Positions 22,901-35,699 of a DNA stretch of 64,000 nucleotides are shown here, piece after piece. A program made the translations under genes and the position numbers. This DNA comes from Buxus sempervirens (taxonomy: Eukaryota; Streptophyta; Magnoliopsida; Buxales; Buxaceae), in the NCBI GenBank assembly GCA_947561395.2, contig OX387184.1, forward strand, positions 2,046,001 to 2,110,000. The letters are read 5' to 3'. The notes beneath the pieces were generated by a model. That model searched no databases and had not been told where the DNA came from. It saw only the letters and a list, made by a program, of their open reading frames with translations. The first letter of the stretch is position 1; each line of letters begins with the position of its first letter.

Positions 22901-25900
22901 TGATTAGCAATGGTTCAAATATTGAAATTTTTTATATTTAATGAACCACATTAACAATTCTTGAACGTATCTGAAACAAGTCTATGATTTTTTCTTAAAT
23001 GTCATGTTTGGAAGAATTTAAGTTGATGAGCTGATGGTTCTGATACGAAAATTCTTTGTATGAAGAACAGCAAGTTAAAATTTGTGGGATCTATCATGCA
23101 ACATTGTTACACTGTTCAATATTTTTGGTTAATATGGAGAATTTTTATAATCTTTCTTGGATTTTCTTAGTTATTGACAAGCAATGTTTAAGATATGGAA
23201 GTGTATGAACTTGTGAGATTCAAAAAATTGGATACTAATAAATTTTATGGGATCTAGTATTAGGCATTTGGATGCTAATAAGTTGTATAGGAGAAAAAGC
23301 TTGGGTACTCATAAGTTGTCTATGAACATTAAAATGTAAGTATTGTACTGGATGAACCTAGAAAAACATCTATAAACTTACAAGACTGCTTGAGAAGAAG
23401 ATAAGAGATGGATCAAATTATTTTTATGAAGAGTGAGGACTTGAGAGTCTTTGTAAGATGATACTAAAGAAACGTGAATAAAAAGTTTCAAATTTTTAAA
23501 TGGTGAGCTAAGAGTGCAATGCTTTATTTTATGTACAAAAGCTTTATTTTATGTATAGATGTGTTTGTTGGAGAGCTAAAAGTGCAATGCTATGTATATA
23601 AGTACTGTTCCATATGAATAGAACTTCAACCAAGATAGAAATAGAATAAGCTTGAGGTGTGGATGTTACTTTAATTAAAGCGTGGAGGGTCATGGGAGAG
23701 ACTGGTGTATAATGGTTGGTCTAATTATTTGATGGAAATTTGATGACTGAAAAAAGGCCACCATGGTAGTATTTATTTATAAAGATGTTTAGAAATGTAA
23801 TAACTAGTGTATAATTAAGCTTATGAGATATTAAGTCACGAGACAAAGTGATGGACAAAGTTAAGAATAATAAGTCTCCTAAAATTAGTTTGATTTTATG
23901 TTAGTTAGGTCTTCCGTTGAAGTGTTCTTTTTACTTAAATAAATAATGGAGAAGTTGAGAAAAGTGGAGGGACCTTTGCATGGTTTTTATTGATTTACAG
24001 AAAAAACGGTCTCTATAGAATCAGTCTAATAGATTTCAATAGAAAGGGGTATTAATTAGATTTATAATAGGTTATTAAAGATATGTATAGGATAGCACGA
24101 ACTAGAGAGAGAGCGGTGGGTAGTGAGAAAAATGAGTTTCTTATAATCACAGGTTACATCAAGAGTCGTCCATGAGTCTTCTTTTTGCTTTACTGAGAGG
24201 GGAACAAGAGGAAATTATTTGGTGTATGCTACAGTAGACTTGATTGGAAAAGTATAAAAGCAAAACCGAAGTTAGAAACACATACTTTGAAATCAAAAGG
24301 TTTTAAATATACCAAATTAAGACCAAGTGTATGGAATGATAGTTTAGCTCAAATATTAGTAGATGTAAAGCAATGGTAAGAATTAGCAATTAAGAAATTT
24401 CTAAAACCAATACAATTCCTATCCTTGATTAATTTTTATAAAGAAAGGGTGAGGATGTTGTTATGCATGAAATTAGAATGAAATGGGTCAGGTCGAGAGG
24501 TGCTTTAGAGCGTTACATGATCGATATATCTGGTCAAACTAGAGGGAGAAATTTACAAGACAACCATTTGAGCTGCTGTGATATGTGTATATGAGAATGT
24601 TAGGCATCTATGAAACAGTACACTCATAGGATCAATGTTGTTTATATGAGAATGGTGAGATGGATGTCTAAGAAGGCTAGAAATGGTCAGGAATGAACAT
24701 AATTGAGAGTATGTAGGCAGGGCTAGAATGTGAGATAGGATAAAAGAAACTATGTTGGGATGGTTTGGGCATGTACGGCAAAGGCATGGGGAGTAGCCAT
24801 AAGAAGGTTTGAGGGGATATTCATGGAAGTATCAAAGAGAACAAAGAGAAAGACCGAAAAGAAACTAGATGGTGTTAGTAAAAAAGGACTTGGATACTCA
24901 TAATAAGTTTTAAAATATTGCCTTTTACAGTTTGTGTTGCCAACCTCAGCTAGTTGGGATTGGCAATTTTTTTGTTTGTTATCAATGAACTAAAGTTCAT
25001 TTTGGAAAAGAGTCCTGCGGTTGATAAGGCAGTGAAATTATTACATCTGAATATATAAGGTTAATGTATCATTTTGTGAGGCAATTTGAGTACTGAAATC
25101 AACTCAAACTGCCGGCCTCTAAATTGAATTCTAGTACATATGTTATCAGATTTGTTATATTCTTCATATCTTATTCTAGATAAGCCTTGATGCTGTAAGT
25201 TGTTTGCTTTATGTTAAATTAATGTCAGCCATTTCAGAATTTGTTAGAAATAAAATTGATGCAGACATCTCAGTAAGAAGTTGCATCAATTTACAACAAG
25301 AGACAATTTTCCAGATTAGCTTTTGAAACGATTGCTCCTGGTTGTATGTTGACATCATCAATCAGACTTATGTTTGGAAAAGGCATGCTTGGAAAGGAAG
25401 AAAAATGAGTCTCCAGTGGATGCCCAGAGTTTATATAAAATTGATGATTTACTTTTATTGGTTGGAAATAAAGACCTCAGAGTCCTATAAATTATGTATT
25501 TTAGATTTTTACGAGATATTACTATTGCAGGAAATTGGAAATTACTAGGTAAAAGTTCTAAAGCATCTCCATATCTTAAGAGATTTTGTTAGAGTTCTCG
25601 TATATTTATTTTCCATTTGAATAGCTTTCTGTATTAGCTTCTGATTTGACATGTAGAAAAATTTTCTGGATATTTCGATTAATTTGATGTTTAAGTGCTT
25701 GAATAGTTCCTTGGAATCCTCGAAACATGATGACTATTCCAGCTGCGGAAAAAAAACTGGTTCATTAGTTGAGTAGTTCTTCTGGTGGGTTATCTGCTCA
25801 ACCCTTGACCATCGTTTTAAATCTTGGCAGATACCAAGTAGTTTTTGGCTGATCTAACTTGGAATTGGCTCTTACCGAGCCAATGTTAGGTCCTGATACG

Positions 25901-28900
25901 AGGGGTTCCCTCTTGTATCGGCTGAAAATGATACAACTCAGGCAATACTGAGTTGGTACCGTCCGAGTTGTATCAGACTGTCCAGATCGAAAGCCAAAAA
26001 AAAAAAAAGGAAAGGAGGGCAAAGAAGAAGAAAGGAAGACAAAGACAGACAGCAAAAGGGGGAAAGAAGAGAAAAGAGAAGGGGGGCGGCGCCAGAGATT
26101 GGAAAATCAGAAATCTGGAATTTTCAGATTTTTGATTTTTTGGTCTTCTGATTTTGGTTTTTCTGAAACCAGTAATCACAAAACAAGACCAAAAAGATTT
26201 AAAAAAAAAGGGATAGAGGAGTAAAAGTTGCAGGAGGAAGAAGAATCTAACTTCTATTGTGGGCTCCATGAAGGCATGAACATTCATCTTGAGTCTTGAC
26301 ATCAATAGGGACAGTGAGGACAACAGGTACATGTTTTTTTACCATCTTTTATCTTCTTATTTTCCTCCTCTCTTCTTTTTTTTTTTCATTCCCTCTCTCT
26401 TCTTCATCTGAAACAGAGGCCGAAGGCCTGAACAGAAGACACAATCTCTTCTTCTTCTGAACAGAGGGTGATGGCACAAGTGGAAGCCACCAACATAGCA
26501 AAAAAATTCACCTTTTAAACCTTATGGGCCAACTTGACCCAACTCATCCCCAAATTGGCCAATATTGCCCGTATCAGCTGAGTTACCTTGGACTTTGGCC
26601 TGGCCGATACAGAGCCCAGTCTGAGATTTTATAACCTTGCCCTTGACATCATAGTGGCAAGATAAAAAAAATATGAAAAAGTTGGAAAAGCTTATGTTTT
26701 AAATGACCCCTGTAATCCCTTCAATATTTGATACAGGTGTCCCTTTTTCTGTTCTTACGTGAGTAGAGTACTGTGGTTGCCATTTGGATATGATATCAAG
26801 TCACCTCGGTGGTTTTTCTTTGTGGATGGTAGTTTACATCTGTGTGGATTCAGTTTACATTATGATATATCATTTTATATTGACTACTACTCTACTCTAC
26901 ATCTTTTATTTATCATTACATATTGATATCACATACTGTAGGTCCTTAAATGCGTGTTTTCTTGTCATGTATGCCTATTTTTGTTATATTTTAAGCCATT
27001 TATCTGTTTTTATGTATCTTACTTATCCTTGGAGTTACATGAAAAATTCCAAGCGTTTCATAACTTTTCTTAATTTATCTCACTTTGCTAAGAATCCTAG
27101 AAGAACAAAAAAATGTTAGGATCACAATGAAATTTGTTGCAGGGATCTTGATGAAATTTATTATGGCCTAATCACAATATTATCAACAAAAGCTATGTTT
27201 AAATTACTAGTTTCAAAATTTTTTTTTTATCAGTAAGCAAGTGTATTATATATATGATAAAGTAGAGTACAGGTACACAAAATGTGTACCAGGACAGCCA
27301 GTTAACTACATATCTAGCTTAGGGAACCCTCTAGGACAGGGATGAAGTCATACAATTGATTTGCCATTTACTTTATTGTGGCATTGAGTTTATTGGACTT
27401 CCATTTGATTTCATCAAAGGTGCTCTAGGCCTTCTTTCCCTGACCTAAACTTTATGTTTATCTTACAAAAACTGATCCCTATAATTTTTAAAAGGGATAT
27501 GGTCATGGTCTGTTGATCTGAAGCCTATTAATTATATATTTTAGTTACAAGCAGCCAAGATAATTGTGATATTCCTGCAAATATCATGCTAAAGGCATTT
27601 CATTTGTCAATCTCTACCATCTTTAACAACTTTGTAAAGTATTATGGTTTTTATATGGACGTGTTCGGTTTTATTGCACTTCCACATGTCATTACATGAA
27701 CAAAAATACCAACTAATATCTATTTTATTCTAGTTTGATCAAATATGATTTTTTAAGTGTTCCTGTCATACACAAATTTCTCCTATTTATTTGCTTACCA
27801 TGGATCATGTTTATTAGTAATCAATAAGTAAAAATTTCTGTCTAGAGTTCAGATCTCTGTATTGTGAGATGGAAAAATTTGAGTCAACTTAGTCTGGGTT
27901 GGTTTCTTTGAAGTTTGAAGTGATGGATAAGAGTGTGTGTGTTTGTGTGTGTGTGTGGTAATTTAAATAATGTTTTCAATTATTATTCAATATGTAATAT
28001 AATATTACCAAAAAAAAATTGACATTTACTTTGATTCTAATAAATCATGTATTGAGGCCTGTTCAATTTTAATTACATCTCTAATGAGAGAAAAACCTGT
28101 GATTCCAACTCTGATTGAAAATTTTATAAATAATTTCATTTGTTTTTTCCTTTTGTTTTTAATCTTGATATCTGTGGGTCAAGGAGTTTTTTATTATTTG
28201 TATTTGAACTGAATTTAACTTTGTCAAGTTGCCTATGTTGTAAATTGGGATTAAGCAAATCATGGTTATATAATATGTTGTGGGCTATGAGGCCATTAAG
28301 TTTCTTTATGTGAGCATAGGCTTATCTTTTATAATATATGGTTTCTTAAGACCATTAAATTATTTAATACATATACATATGGTGTAAAAAGCTCGTTTCC
28401 ATATTACATACATGCTTTTATGATAATCGTTAACAAGTGAGCACCAGGATTGTTATGGTTTTTAAGTATTCATTTGTTAGGATACCTGACCACCATTTGA
28501 GATGCTCTGTCAATGGATTGCACCATTCATAAGTTTAGAGTTAAGGAGTCACCATTACAGGTACTTGCAGTCCTAATAAAGATTACTTTTAGTTTAAACA
28601 AAATAGAGTTCTTTGAGAGATTTTATTGGTGGAGTGTGAGTGTGGGGCTTAATTTTTGTTGATTTTCATTAGGCTTCTTGGCACATTGGTTTTTATAAAT
28701 ATTGTTACTTCTCAAATAAAGAGTATATAAATCCAATAACCCTTTTCCAATGATTGTTGATTATTTTGTTAATGGGTTGGGGCTCAACAGGTTTTGTACC
28801 TTTATTCTAGGACATATGCCCTTTTTAATAGTATACTTTTGAGCCCACTACTAAGAATTCAATGGCTTTGGCTAATTGATTACAGTTTATGGCCTCATAT

Positions 28901-29953
28901 ATGGGTAACACTTCAAGTTTAGTTGATTTCTGTTTTATGGACTTCGTTGCCAAATAAGTTGAATGGTGGACTTGGGACTTGGCACAAGCTCTATATAATT
29001 TGCAAAGATTACTCACTTCTTTTGAAAGCTTTATATGTTTGTTATAGACTGAACCCTATGACCTTTTTATATTTCAGAGGCTTCTAATTTGCTAAATAGA
29101 AAAATATGCACTTATGGGCCTTGAGTTGGAAATTAATAGCCGTGGGTTTAATCGATAATAAGTTTTGTAGATGTGTTAGCGGTCTTGCAGACATCTGCCA
29201 GGAATGGTGCTCAGAGACATTCATTGTTTGTAGGCATACCTGGGGAGGAGTTAACTAGGGTGGGGATATCATATACAGATCTGGAACTAGGGCTGTTATA
29301 TATTAGTCTCACATCAGATGGGAGTATAAAGAATTCCTCTATAAATTGTGGAAGTGAGAGTTTCAGCAAAAGAATCTTATTTCTTTATTATAGCCAAACA
29401 AAAGAATTACAATTGAAACAACTTTAATTTAGAGAATTACAAATCCGTAGATTTGTAATACCACAGACAAATTCTAATTCTCTCTATCAAACACACCCTA
29501 AAGGAATTATGCCCCCTTATTTTTCTTTGTTCCTTTTTTTGGTTTAGTTCCCATAAAGGTTAAGATGGTTTGTGCATTTAGATTTTCCAATCTCAGACCT
29601 TCAACTATAAGGCTTCCATGAGTTGTGAGCCTCACATCTAGAGATTATCTTAATAAATGGTTTGCCCCACACTTGCCAAGTGAAATTATTATTATCTGTG
29701 CAAGAATAAGGTACATGATTCATAATTTATTGAAATATTTTAAGGGTTGTGAGTTTATTTAAATATTTAGGACTATTTCGATTTTTTTTTCATGACTCAT
29801 TTGCCCAGATACGCATACATTGACACGCATATTCAAGGCTTCTGCCTCATGCTTTGTCCATGTAAAATGCCTTGCTTCTTTCCTTGGAGTTTGAAAACAT
29901 TGGTGGGAAGGTTCTTTTTGTGTTTCACTGGCTCTTATTTTTTGATGTATGTG

Positions 29954-30002
<49 letters not shown>

Positions 30003-31316
30003 CTAACTCACACTAATATCTTTCTTATTCATAAAAAAATATTATGACACTGATTCACAATATTCTGACATTCAATTAAGTTACCAGGTTTGAGAGTTTA
30101 GATTAATCTTGGAGGCATCAATGTCATGCTTTGGTTTATTTTCATTTGTTTTTTCTTATTTTATGGTTTTAAGAAGTTTATAACTACATATGTCATACTT
30201 ATATTGAATGAGGAATTCAATAATATTTTGGCAGCATTAAAACAAGTTACCAACGTTGTCTCAAATTTAAATCTGCTTCATTTATTAACCTGGTTTCAAG
30301 TTCTATTGCCTCATAGTTCCTATGAGTTGCTATTATTGGTATTCTTTTGTGTGTGTTCTTAGAAAAATGAAAGGAATTTTCAAAATATCGTAGTACTTTG
30401 ATGTGCCATCATTTTTTTTGGCCTACTTCTCCCTTTTGATATTTGATGCAGTGTTGGGTATTTGCACTTTCTTTCAAATGTATGCACTTTAAAGCATGCA
30501 TGTTCTCCACCACCCGCTTTTAAGTATCATATTGTCATGCCAATGCATTATTTCTTTGCGGCTATGCTTTGCAGGTTAAACAATTGACAACCAATATCCA
30601 AATTATATTGGATGCAGTGCGAACATCAACTGTGGTGGAAGTACAAGTATGCTTTCTTATACATTCTTTGGTTAATGTAATCTTCTGTTTGATTGTATCA
30701 TTTTGAAATTATCTGTGCTCAAGGTAGAAAAAAGAAAGAGGAAGGAAATAACCATTAATACTTCAATCCTGAATATACACATACACATGTATGTTGTGTT
30801 CCAAAAGGAGGGTCATGACCCTTCACTTGTATATGTATGTATTTATTTGGCATTTTGAAGTTCATCTGAGAGGCAATAGTACCATTTTTCATTTAAAAAT
30901 TTTGGTAAAGCTACCAGATAATGCATTTTTCTGCCATATCTGTCCTGCAATTCTAAATTGCCTCTTCTTTGTTTTGCTTTTTGTTGAAGGGTGACAAAGT
31001 AAGGAAACGGAATGAGTGGCAGAACTGGATAATGCCCCCTAATCAGATTCCTGTTGTCTCAGACCCCCAGTCACCCAGTAGAACTTATAATACGCTGGCA
31101 AGCCGTATACAGGGTGTCACATTGGAGGAGAACACCAAGCACAGCAGGAGTAACGCGGATCCTCATTCTGAGGTGGTCCTAAATAGGTCATCATCTGCAG
31201 AGTTGAATAGCCAGTCACAGACACCTAATGGGGAGGAGACAAGCCAAATAAATGTTCAAGCAGATTCTGATCTTTCAATACCGGCAGGAAATTTAAGCAA
31301 GAATGAATCTTGCTAG
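19969..31316 (+). CDS. LARP1: La-related protein 1 (LARP1-type), six exons
   Basis: LARP1 proteins bind mRNA through a La motif and control stability and translation of mRNAs, in plants notably during heat stress and leaf senescence. Exons by my reading: 19969-20457, 20577-21153, 21230-21386, 21507-21597, 30575-30646, 30990-31316, all GT-AG and phase-consistent, giving 570 aa. The first 350 residues are low-complexity Ser/Pro/Gly-rich, with [13 protein letters not shown] near 37 and ADSWPALSE near 129. The La motif spans about residues 385-475 and is cut by two introns: [42 protein letters not shown], then [15 protein letters not shown] and [10 protein letters not shown]. The chain ends NLSKNESC, so it lacks the DM15 repeats of full LARP1a-type proteins and resembles plant LARP1b/c. 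Intron 4 (21598-30574) is 9 kb and full of repeats. Leader features include a telo-box. Confidence 0.92.
22128..22262 (-). mobile_element. L1-type LINE 3' end (minus)
   Basis: On the minus strand this ends tactgataaaaaaaaaa, preceded by a ggtacac...gtgtacc palindrome. The segment at 27222-27340 has the same end and palindrome, so both are 3' ends of one LINE family. 5' borders are not visible. Confidence 0.55.
22342..23070. repeat. 312-bp imperfect tandem repeat, two copies plus a partial third
   Basis: ccatcaagagcttaagctat starts at 22342 and 22654. Order is kept through both copies: cctattacat, 'tttacatgcttcyaaaataa', 'atggttcaaatattraaatt'. A third partial copy (aagaatttaagttgatgagc, ttctttgtatgaagaacagc) runs to about 23070. 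The copies differ noticeably, so the duplication is old. No coding potential. Confidence 0.75.
23600..24985 (+). mobile_element. Degenerate RTE-type LINE
   Basis: Conceptual pieces match the RTE-type reverse transcriptase in order: an IYK..KCNN..IKLM segment near 23760, a [15 protein letters not shown] segment near 23950, a [10 protein letters not shown]...LLCF region near 24160, and near 24650 [13 protein letters not shown] followed by [11 protein letters not shown] (cf. RLRWFGHV). The 3' end reads 'gccaacctcagctagttggg' before a T-rich tail, the typical end of this LINE group in plants. Many stops and frame changes show it is old. Confidence 0.72.
25802..26647. mobile_element. hAT element, 830 bp, 8-bp target duplication
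   Basis: cccttgac flanks the element at 25802-25809 and 26640-26647. Ends are CATCGTTTTAAATCTTGG and, inverted, CAAGGTTATAAAATCTCAG, the CAAGGTTTTAAA-type terminus of plant hAT elements. Subterminal tactgagttgg/ccgatac repeats occur on both sides. The centre is purine-rich simple sequence; short frames across it are not genes. Confidence 0.85.
27222..27340 (-). mobile_element. L1-type LINE 3' end (minus)
   Basis: The minus strand ends cttactgataaaaaaaa, with the palindrome ggtacacattttgtgtacc upstream, as in 22128-22262. Confidence 0.55.
29958..29998. repeat. (CT)n microsatellite
   Basis: About twenty uninterrupted CT units within LARP1 intron 4. Confidence 0.95.
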
Positions 31317-33910
31317 AGCATATGTTATTGGAGATGTGATGGAGGACAGAGGACAGGGTGGCATCACTAACGCGAATACTGAGGAAGGCCTTCCTGAGGG
31401 TCTTATGATAGTCTATGATAAGTTGGGAGCTGGTTTCTCAAGAAGCTTGAAGAAACAAAACAAAAGGTGGAGAGAGATAAAGAGAGAGCAAGAGGAAAAG
31501 CTTAATTAATCAATTGAGCAATTACTATGAAGATATGGATGTATAGTTTGGATTTGGTGTGGTTCTGTGGTGCTTTTTGACTTTATGTTGATTTCCGGTG
31601 CCTGGTTAGGGCTTCGGAATGGGGAGAATTTTCGCTGAGATTTCCCTGGTCATCCCTGGGCTTGTTTTTCAATATTTTTGGGTCAGATGTTCCTCCGATT
31701 TTAGGAGGGGATGATCTGAGGTGGAGTGCTTTTTGAATCCAAGTGGAAGAGATGAATGGATCAATTTTTGATGGATGATGCTGCCGCTTCTACCATAGGC
31801 CTCCATAATTTCTTTGTTTTAAAATTTTTCAATATTCGGTACATATACACTATTTAATTTTACATTCATACATTTACCTTTCTTCCAAGACCCATATTTT
31901 ACTGCATTAATGCCCTGGTAGGAAGACAATCTTTAGGCATGTTTAGGTTGTGATCTGGGATTTGGCTTTATGTGGCTCATTTAAACGTCGGAAATATTAT
32001 TACTATTTAAGACTTTACATATTCTGTGATATATTATCTCCGACGGGCAATGCAGGGGCTGGCTGTAGTGATGGAGTTGAAACGGTGCTCCGCAAAGGGC
32101 AAATTACAACATATGACAGGCGTCAGGGTAATTAGATCTGCCTGTATTCATTGTTTCATTGGCAAATGGCTTTTGATTCTTGTTCCGAATTCATGTTATG
32201 ATAGATTTAGCAAAATTCTACTTTTATCTATTACCTTGACGCAACCATCCTTGATCGGGCAATGGACTAACAATGCCTAAAATATACGTGGAGAAACCTG
32301 ACATGCCAGGTTCTAAATGGGTTGAGCCCTGCAATCAAAGACCCGTGCCCGGCATGTCGACACCAGCTAATGGGTGTAGTAGCTAGGGCTGAAGCAACCC
32401 CTTATAAGCACAGACGGAAATCAATCAAGGGTTCAACGGTTAGCATGAATTTGGTGTCTGCAAGGGGTTGGAAGTTGAGGCGCCTGGACTCTTTCTTAAG
32501 ACATGGTAGTAGTAGTTAGTACTAGGATGAGGTTTGCCAAAATGGATACATACATATGCTTGACATAAAAAGTAGATGGTTAATGGGTTTCCATCAAATC
32601 AAACCAAATGGATGGAGAGGTCAGAGGAGGTGTCATCCATAGCAACATTTACTATCTTTCTTTCCATTTAACATTAACATAACAAACACCTGAGACGTCG
32701 CTGTTCAGAGTTCTAAGTTTGGCTAAGCAATGAATGCTGATGAGTCTGGTCTGCAAACTCATTCAAAACCCACAAGCCAGCCACCAACCCCATTAGTGTA
32801 TGAACGTGGTTCAGTCGGGGCCGCTTGAAAGCTTTCTTCTGGTCATGTCTGAAAGTTGAGGATTACGTGGATCCAGTGTGGTGGGCTTTTTTTGGGATGT
32901 GTAGTTCAAAATTTGCAACCGGAAATGGACGTGATTGATCAGTGAATCGAGTGAGCTGTGGTTGCAGAGTAACAGCTGTCAGCTGTGGATAAGACTGAGC
33001 TCTGGTGATCTGATTAGTCTCTTCCTTCTTCGCTCTCTCTCGCTTTCTAATCTTTTGTTGCTTTTGTCACGGAGGAAGCAGGAGTGACGACAACGGACCG
33101 GTCCGGGATGCCTTTTGGCCGACCCGTATACGACAAACTTCACGCTACTTGGCCTACTCGTTATTTACCACACAAATGAGTGGGACAGGACGTTCCTTAC
33201 CCCAAAAAAAAACATTTAAATAGATAGATAGTAAAAATAAAAAAATAATAAAAAACCAATTGATTGGAAGGTGGATAGCTTTTCAACTCCGAAAAAATAA
33301 AAAAAAAATTCAGTCAGCCTATGTTCCTACTCGTACACCTTTTATCAAAATATTCAAACTTAGTAGCAATTAATCTAGAAACCAAATTCTTCCGAGAATA
33401 TCCCGATTAGATAATTTGTATCTCTCTATGAAATGATTTATACAATACATGTTTATATTATTTTGTAGGTTGAATTGTATGTTCTATCAATTGATTTGTA
33501 CAACATTTTATAATGACATTCTTAGAAGAATTGGGTTTCTAATAGTAAAATATCAATAAAATTTGATTATTTTGATAAATGTTTCCTAAAAGTTACAACC
33601 CACATCAGTTTTGAATGAATATTAATTATTAGGAAAATTATCACTAAAAGTTAATTTTCCTTAGATATAAGATCCTTTTACATGTAGCATCTTACGGCAG
33701 GTATGTTTTCATACTTTTCATTATGAAAGGTTTTTTAACGTGAAAAAACACCAGCGGCTGTGGCATTGATTGTTGCATTGCAGGATGGCGCAATAAACAA
33801 ATGTCATTTCGCAATTGATATATTTAACATTAGTTTGTTTTTTTTTTTTTTTTAAAAAGTCTCGAGATGTCAAATGGGTCAAGCGGCCATAGAATACTAT
33901 GCTCCTGGCA
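31317..33910. other. LARP1 3' UTR and intergenic DNA
   Basis: The first several hundred bases after the stop are the likely 3' UTR. Beyond about 31900 no exon or delimited repeat is supported; reading frames at 32026-32519 lack similarity to known families. Confidence 0.4.
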
Positions 33911-34842
33911 CATGTGGCTAGGGGTGCTTATTGAGTCGTGCCCAGCACGGCACGCCCACTAGAGTGTGTTGTGCCATGCCGGGTCAGGGGGTCTGGGCCA
34001 TCGGCCCGTATAGGCATAGCCTGCCAGGGCATGTGGCCTGGCAGGCCGTGGCATGCTCGGCCCGTGGGCGGCACGGGCCACCTGTGGGCCGGCCTGCTAT
34101 GGGGCATGCCTTCCCTCCCAAAAAAGGGGCTAATTTAAACTGTCTTTTGGTAGCTGATTTAGTGAGCCTGAACAGCTCTTTAATGAGCTTGATTTAAATG
34201 ACCACTCTTTGGTCATTTATTATCCCATGCTTTACCCATCACCAAACTACCTTACTTTTCAAGTTTACTCCTTGCATTCAGATCAACATCAACGGTCCAA
34301 ATCAAATGGAAATGTGCATGGACTTAAATCACACCTTTTAAAAGTTAATTAGTTGTAGCTTTCTAAGTCGTTATGGGTAATAAGGAGAAATGGTCCATTG
34401 ATATATATAAAGCATCTATATATATCTACTTTATAGATATTAATAATAACACAAAGTCAATAAACCTTTCGCATGCATCATACTATATATTAATAATAAT
34501 AGATTATGATGCAGTATTATTTGCAAAGTTGTACTTGCAATAATTAATTTATTTATATTTTTGAGCAAAATCTATCCTATTATGTATAAGACAATTTTGT
34601 GAATTTTTTAGAATCTTTTACCATTTTTTACCTATTTTTTTGATTTTTTATGTTTTTTAAAAAAAAATGGGGGGTTGGCCAGGCAGAGGCCCGCTCGTGC
34701 CCAGCCCAGTCCAAGGCATGCCACGTGTTGGGCCGTGCCCGGGTTTTACCCAATCGGGCCTAGCGTACCGCAGCCCACCCGACACACCCCAAACGTGCTT
34801 GAGTCGTGCCAGGCCGGCCCAGTAAGCACCCCTACATGTGGC
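33911..34842. mobile_element. hAT non-autonomous element, 916 bp, perfect TIRs and 8-bp duplication
   Basis: The element occupies 33919-34834. Terminal inverted repeats TAGGGGTGCTTA and TAAGCACCCCTA are perfect over 12 bp, and catgtggc (33911-33918, 34835-34842) is the target duplication. Both subterminal regions are GC-rich with many GGCACG/GGCCCG and CGTGCC/GGGCC words, while the centre is AT-rich. Reading frames in the GC-rich ends are low-complexity. Confidence 0.92.
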
Positions 34843-35530
34843 CATGCCGTTTAGGCACAACCGGACTAGCCAGGCATGCCGGCACAATTGGGCACATCCT
34901 AACACGCTCGGTCATGCCAACAATCATTCTGTCTTGCAAGCACACCAATATGGTTAATAAAAGATTATATAAGTTTTCTTTCCTTTTTTTATTAAATTAT
35001 AAATAAAAGATATATAAGTGGGTGCTAATCTAATTAGGATGTTGGTGTAACATGAAATATTGCAAATTTTGTATAAATATAAAATTATGAATAAAGAAAA
35101 ACTTTTATTCACTTTTTGCGTAAAATTTACTTTTTCAAGTTTAATAATAAAAAGTTTGGGCCGAACGGGCTATCACAGCCCGGCCCAACTCTAGGCAGGA
35201 TTAAAGAGACATAATACACGTGTGTGTCTCTCATACTCTCTTGGATCTGGTGACTCCATCCCCACCTAATACGGCTGGAGCCTGTAGTGGTGACCCATTT
35301 CCATTTGTCAAAGTGGCAATGTGTTCAAATCAATTGCGTGACTGCACCACTGCACTCTGTCTTGTAATTCTCTTGTATCCACCACCTGTCCGAAGGTTGA
35401 GCGGCGTAGCAAGGGAGGAAGAATACTTGGACAGAATCAGAACAAAAGAAATGAAAAAGAGGGAAGTTTTACTGTTGAAGTAGTACTAGGTTTTCCATTT
35501 TGCTGTTGTAATATTAAATAACTTTCGAGT
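34843..35530. other. Remnant of an older GC-rich repeat and intergenic DNA
   Basis: Just right of the 916-bp element, 34843-34930 (catgccg, cggcacaattgggcac) and 35158-35200 (gggccgaacgggc...gcccggccc) have similar word usage to the hAT ends, suggesting the element landed in an older relative. No gene is visible. Confidence 0.45.
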
Positions 35531-35535
35531 AAGTG

Positions 35536-35538
<3 letters not shown>

Positions 35539-35581
<43 letters not shown>
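35539..35581. repeat. (GA)n microsatellite
   Basis: About twenty-one uninterrupted AG units. Confidence 0.95.
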
Positions 35582-35584
<3 letters not shown>

Positions 35585-35655
35585 ATGAGATGTGTCTTTC
35601 AAGTCTACTGTCCAAATCAATAGAAGGAGGACGGCAGGAAAACCTGCTAAGAAAC

Positions 35656-35699
35656 AGTGTTCCACTTCCTTACCCAAAAAAAAAAAAAGTGTTCCACTT
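35656..35699 (+). mobile_element. Tail-only LINE insertion with 12-bp duplication
   Basis: agtgttccactt at 35656-35667 and 35688-35699 flanks ccttaccc followed by twelve A (35668-35687). The insert equals the last bases of the LINE ending at 17478. Confidence 0.75.

Larger units (their letters stand above)
21598..30574 (+). other. Intron 4 of LARP1 (8,977 bp), repeat-filled
   Basis: The intron starts gtgagt after the codons for ASFNR and ends tttgcag before VKQLTTN, splitting the La motif. It contains two L1 3' ends (minus), a 312-bp tandem repeat, an RTE-type LINE, an 830-bp hAT element and a (CT)n microsatellite. I see no missing exon: the La motif is complete when exons 4 and 5 are joined. 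Confidence 0.85.

Noticed and set aside
25953-26332. Lys/Arg-rich and hydrophobic frames near 26 kb
   Set aside because: Low-complexity purine/pyrimidine sequence inside the 830-bp hAT element.
33931-34905. GC-rich reading frames around 34.0 and 34.8 kb
   Set aside because: They lie in the subterminal GC-rich repeats of a hAT element and are low-complexity.
35539-35581. GAGA-type regulatory element for a nearby gene
   Set aside because: It is a plain microsatellite with no gene start close by.
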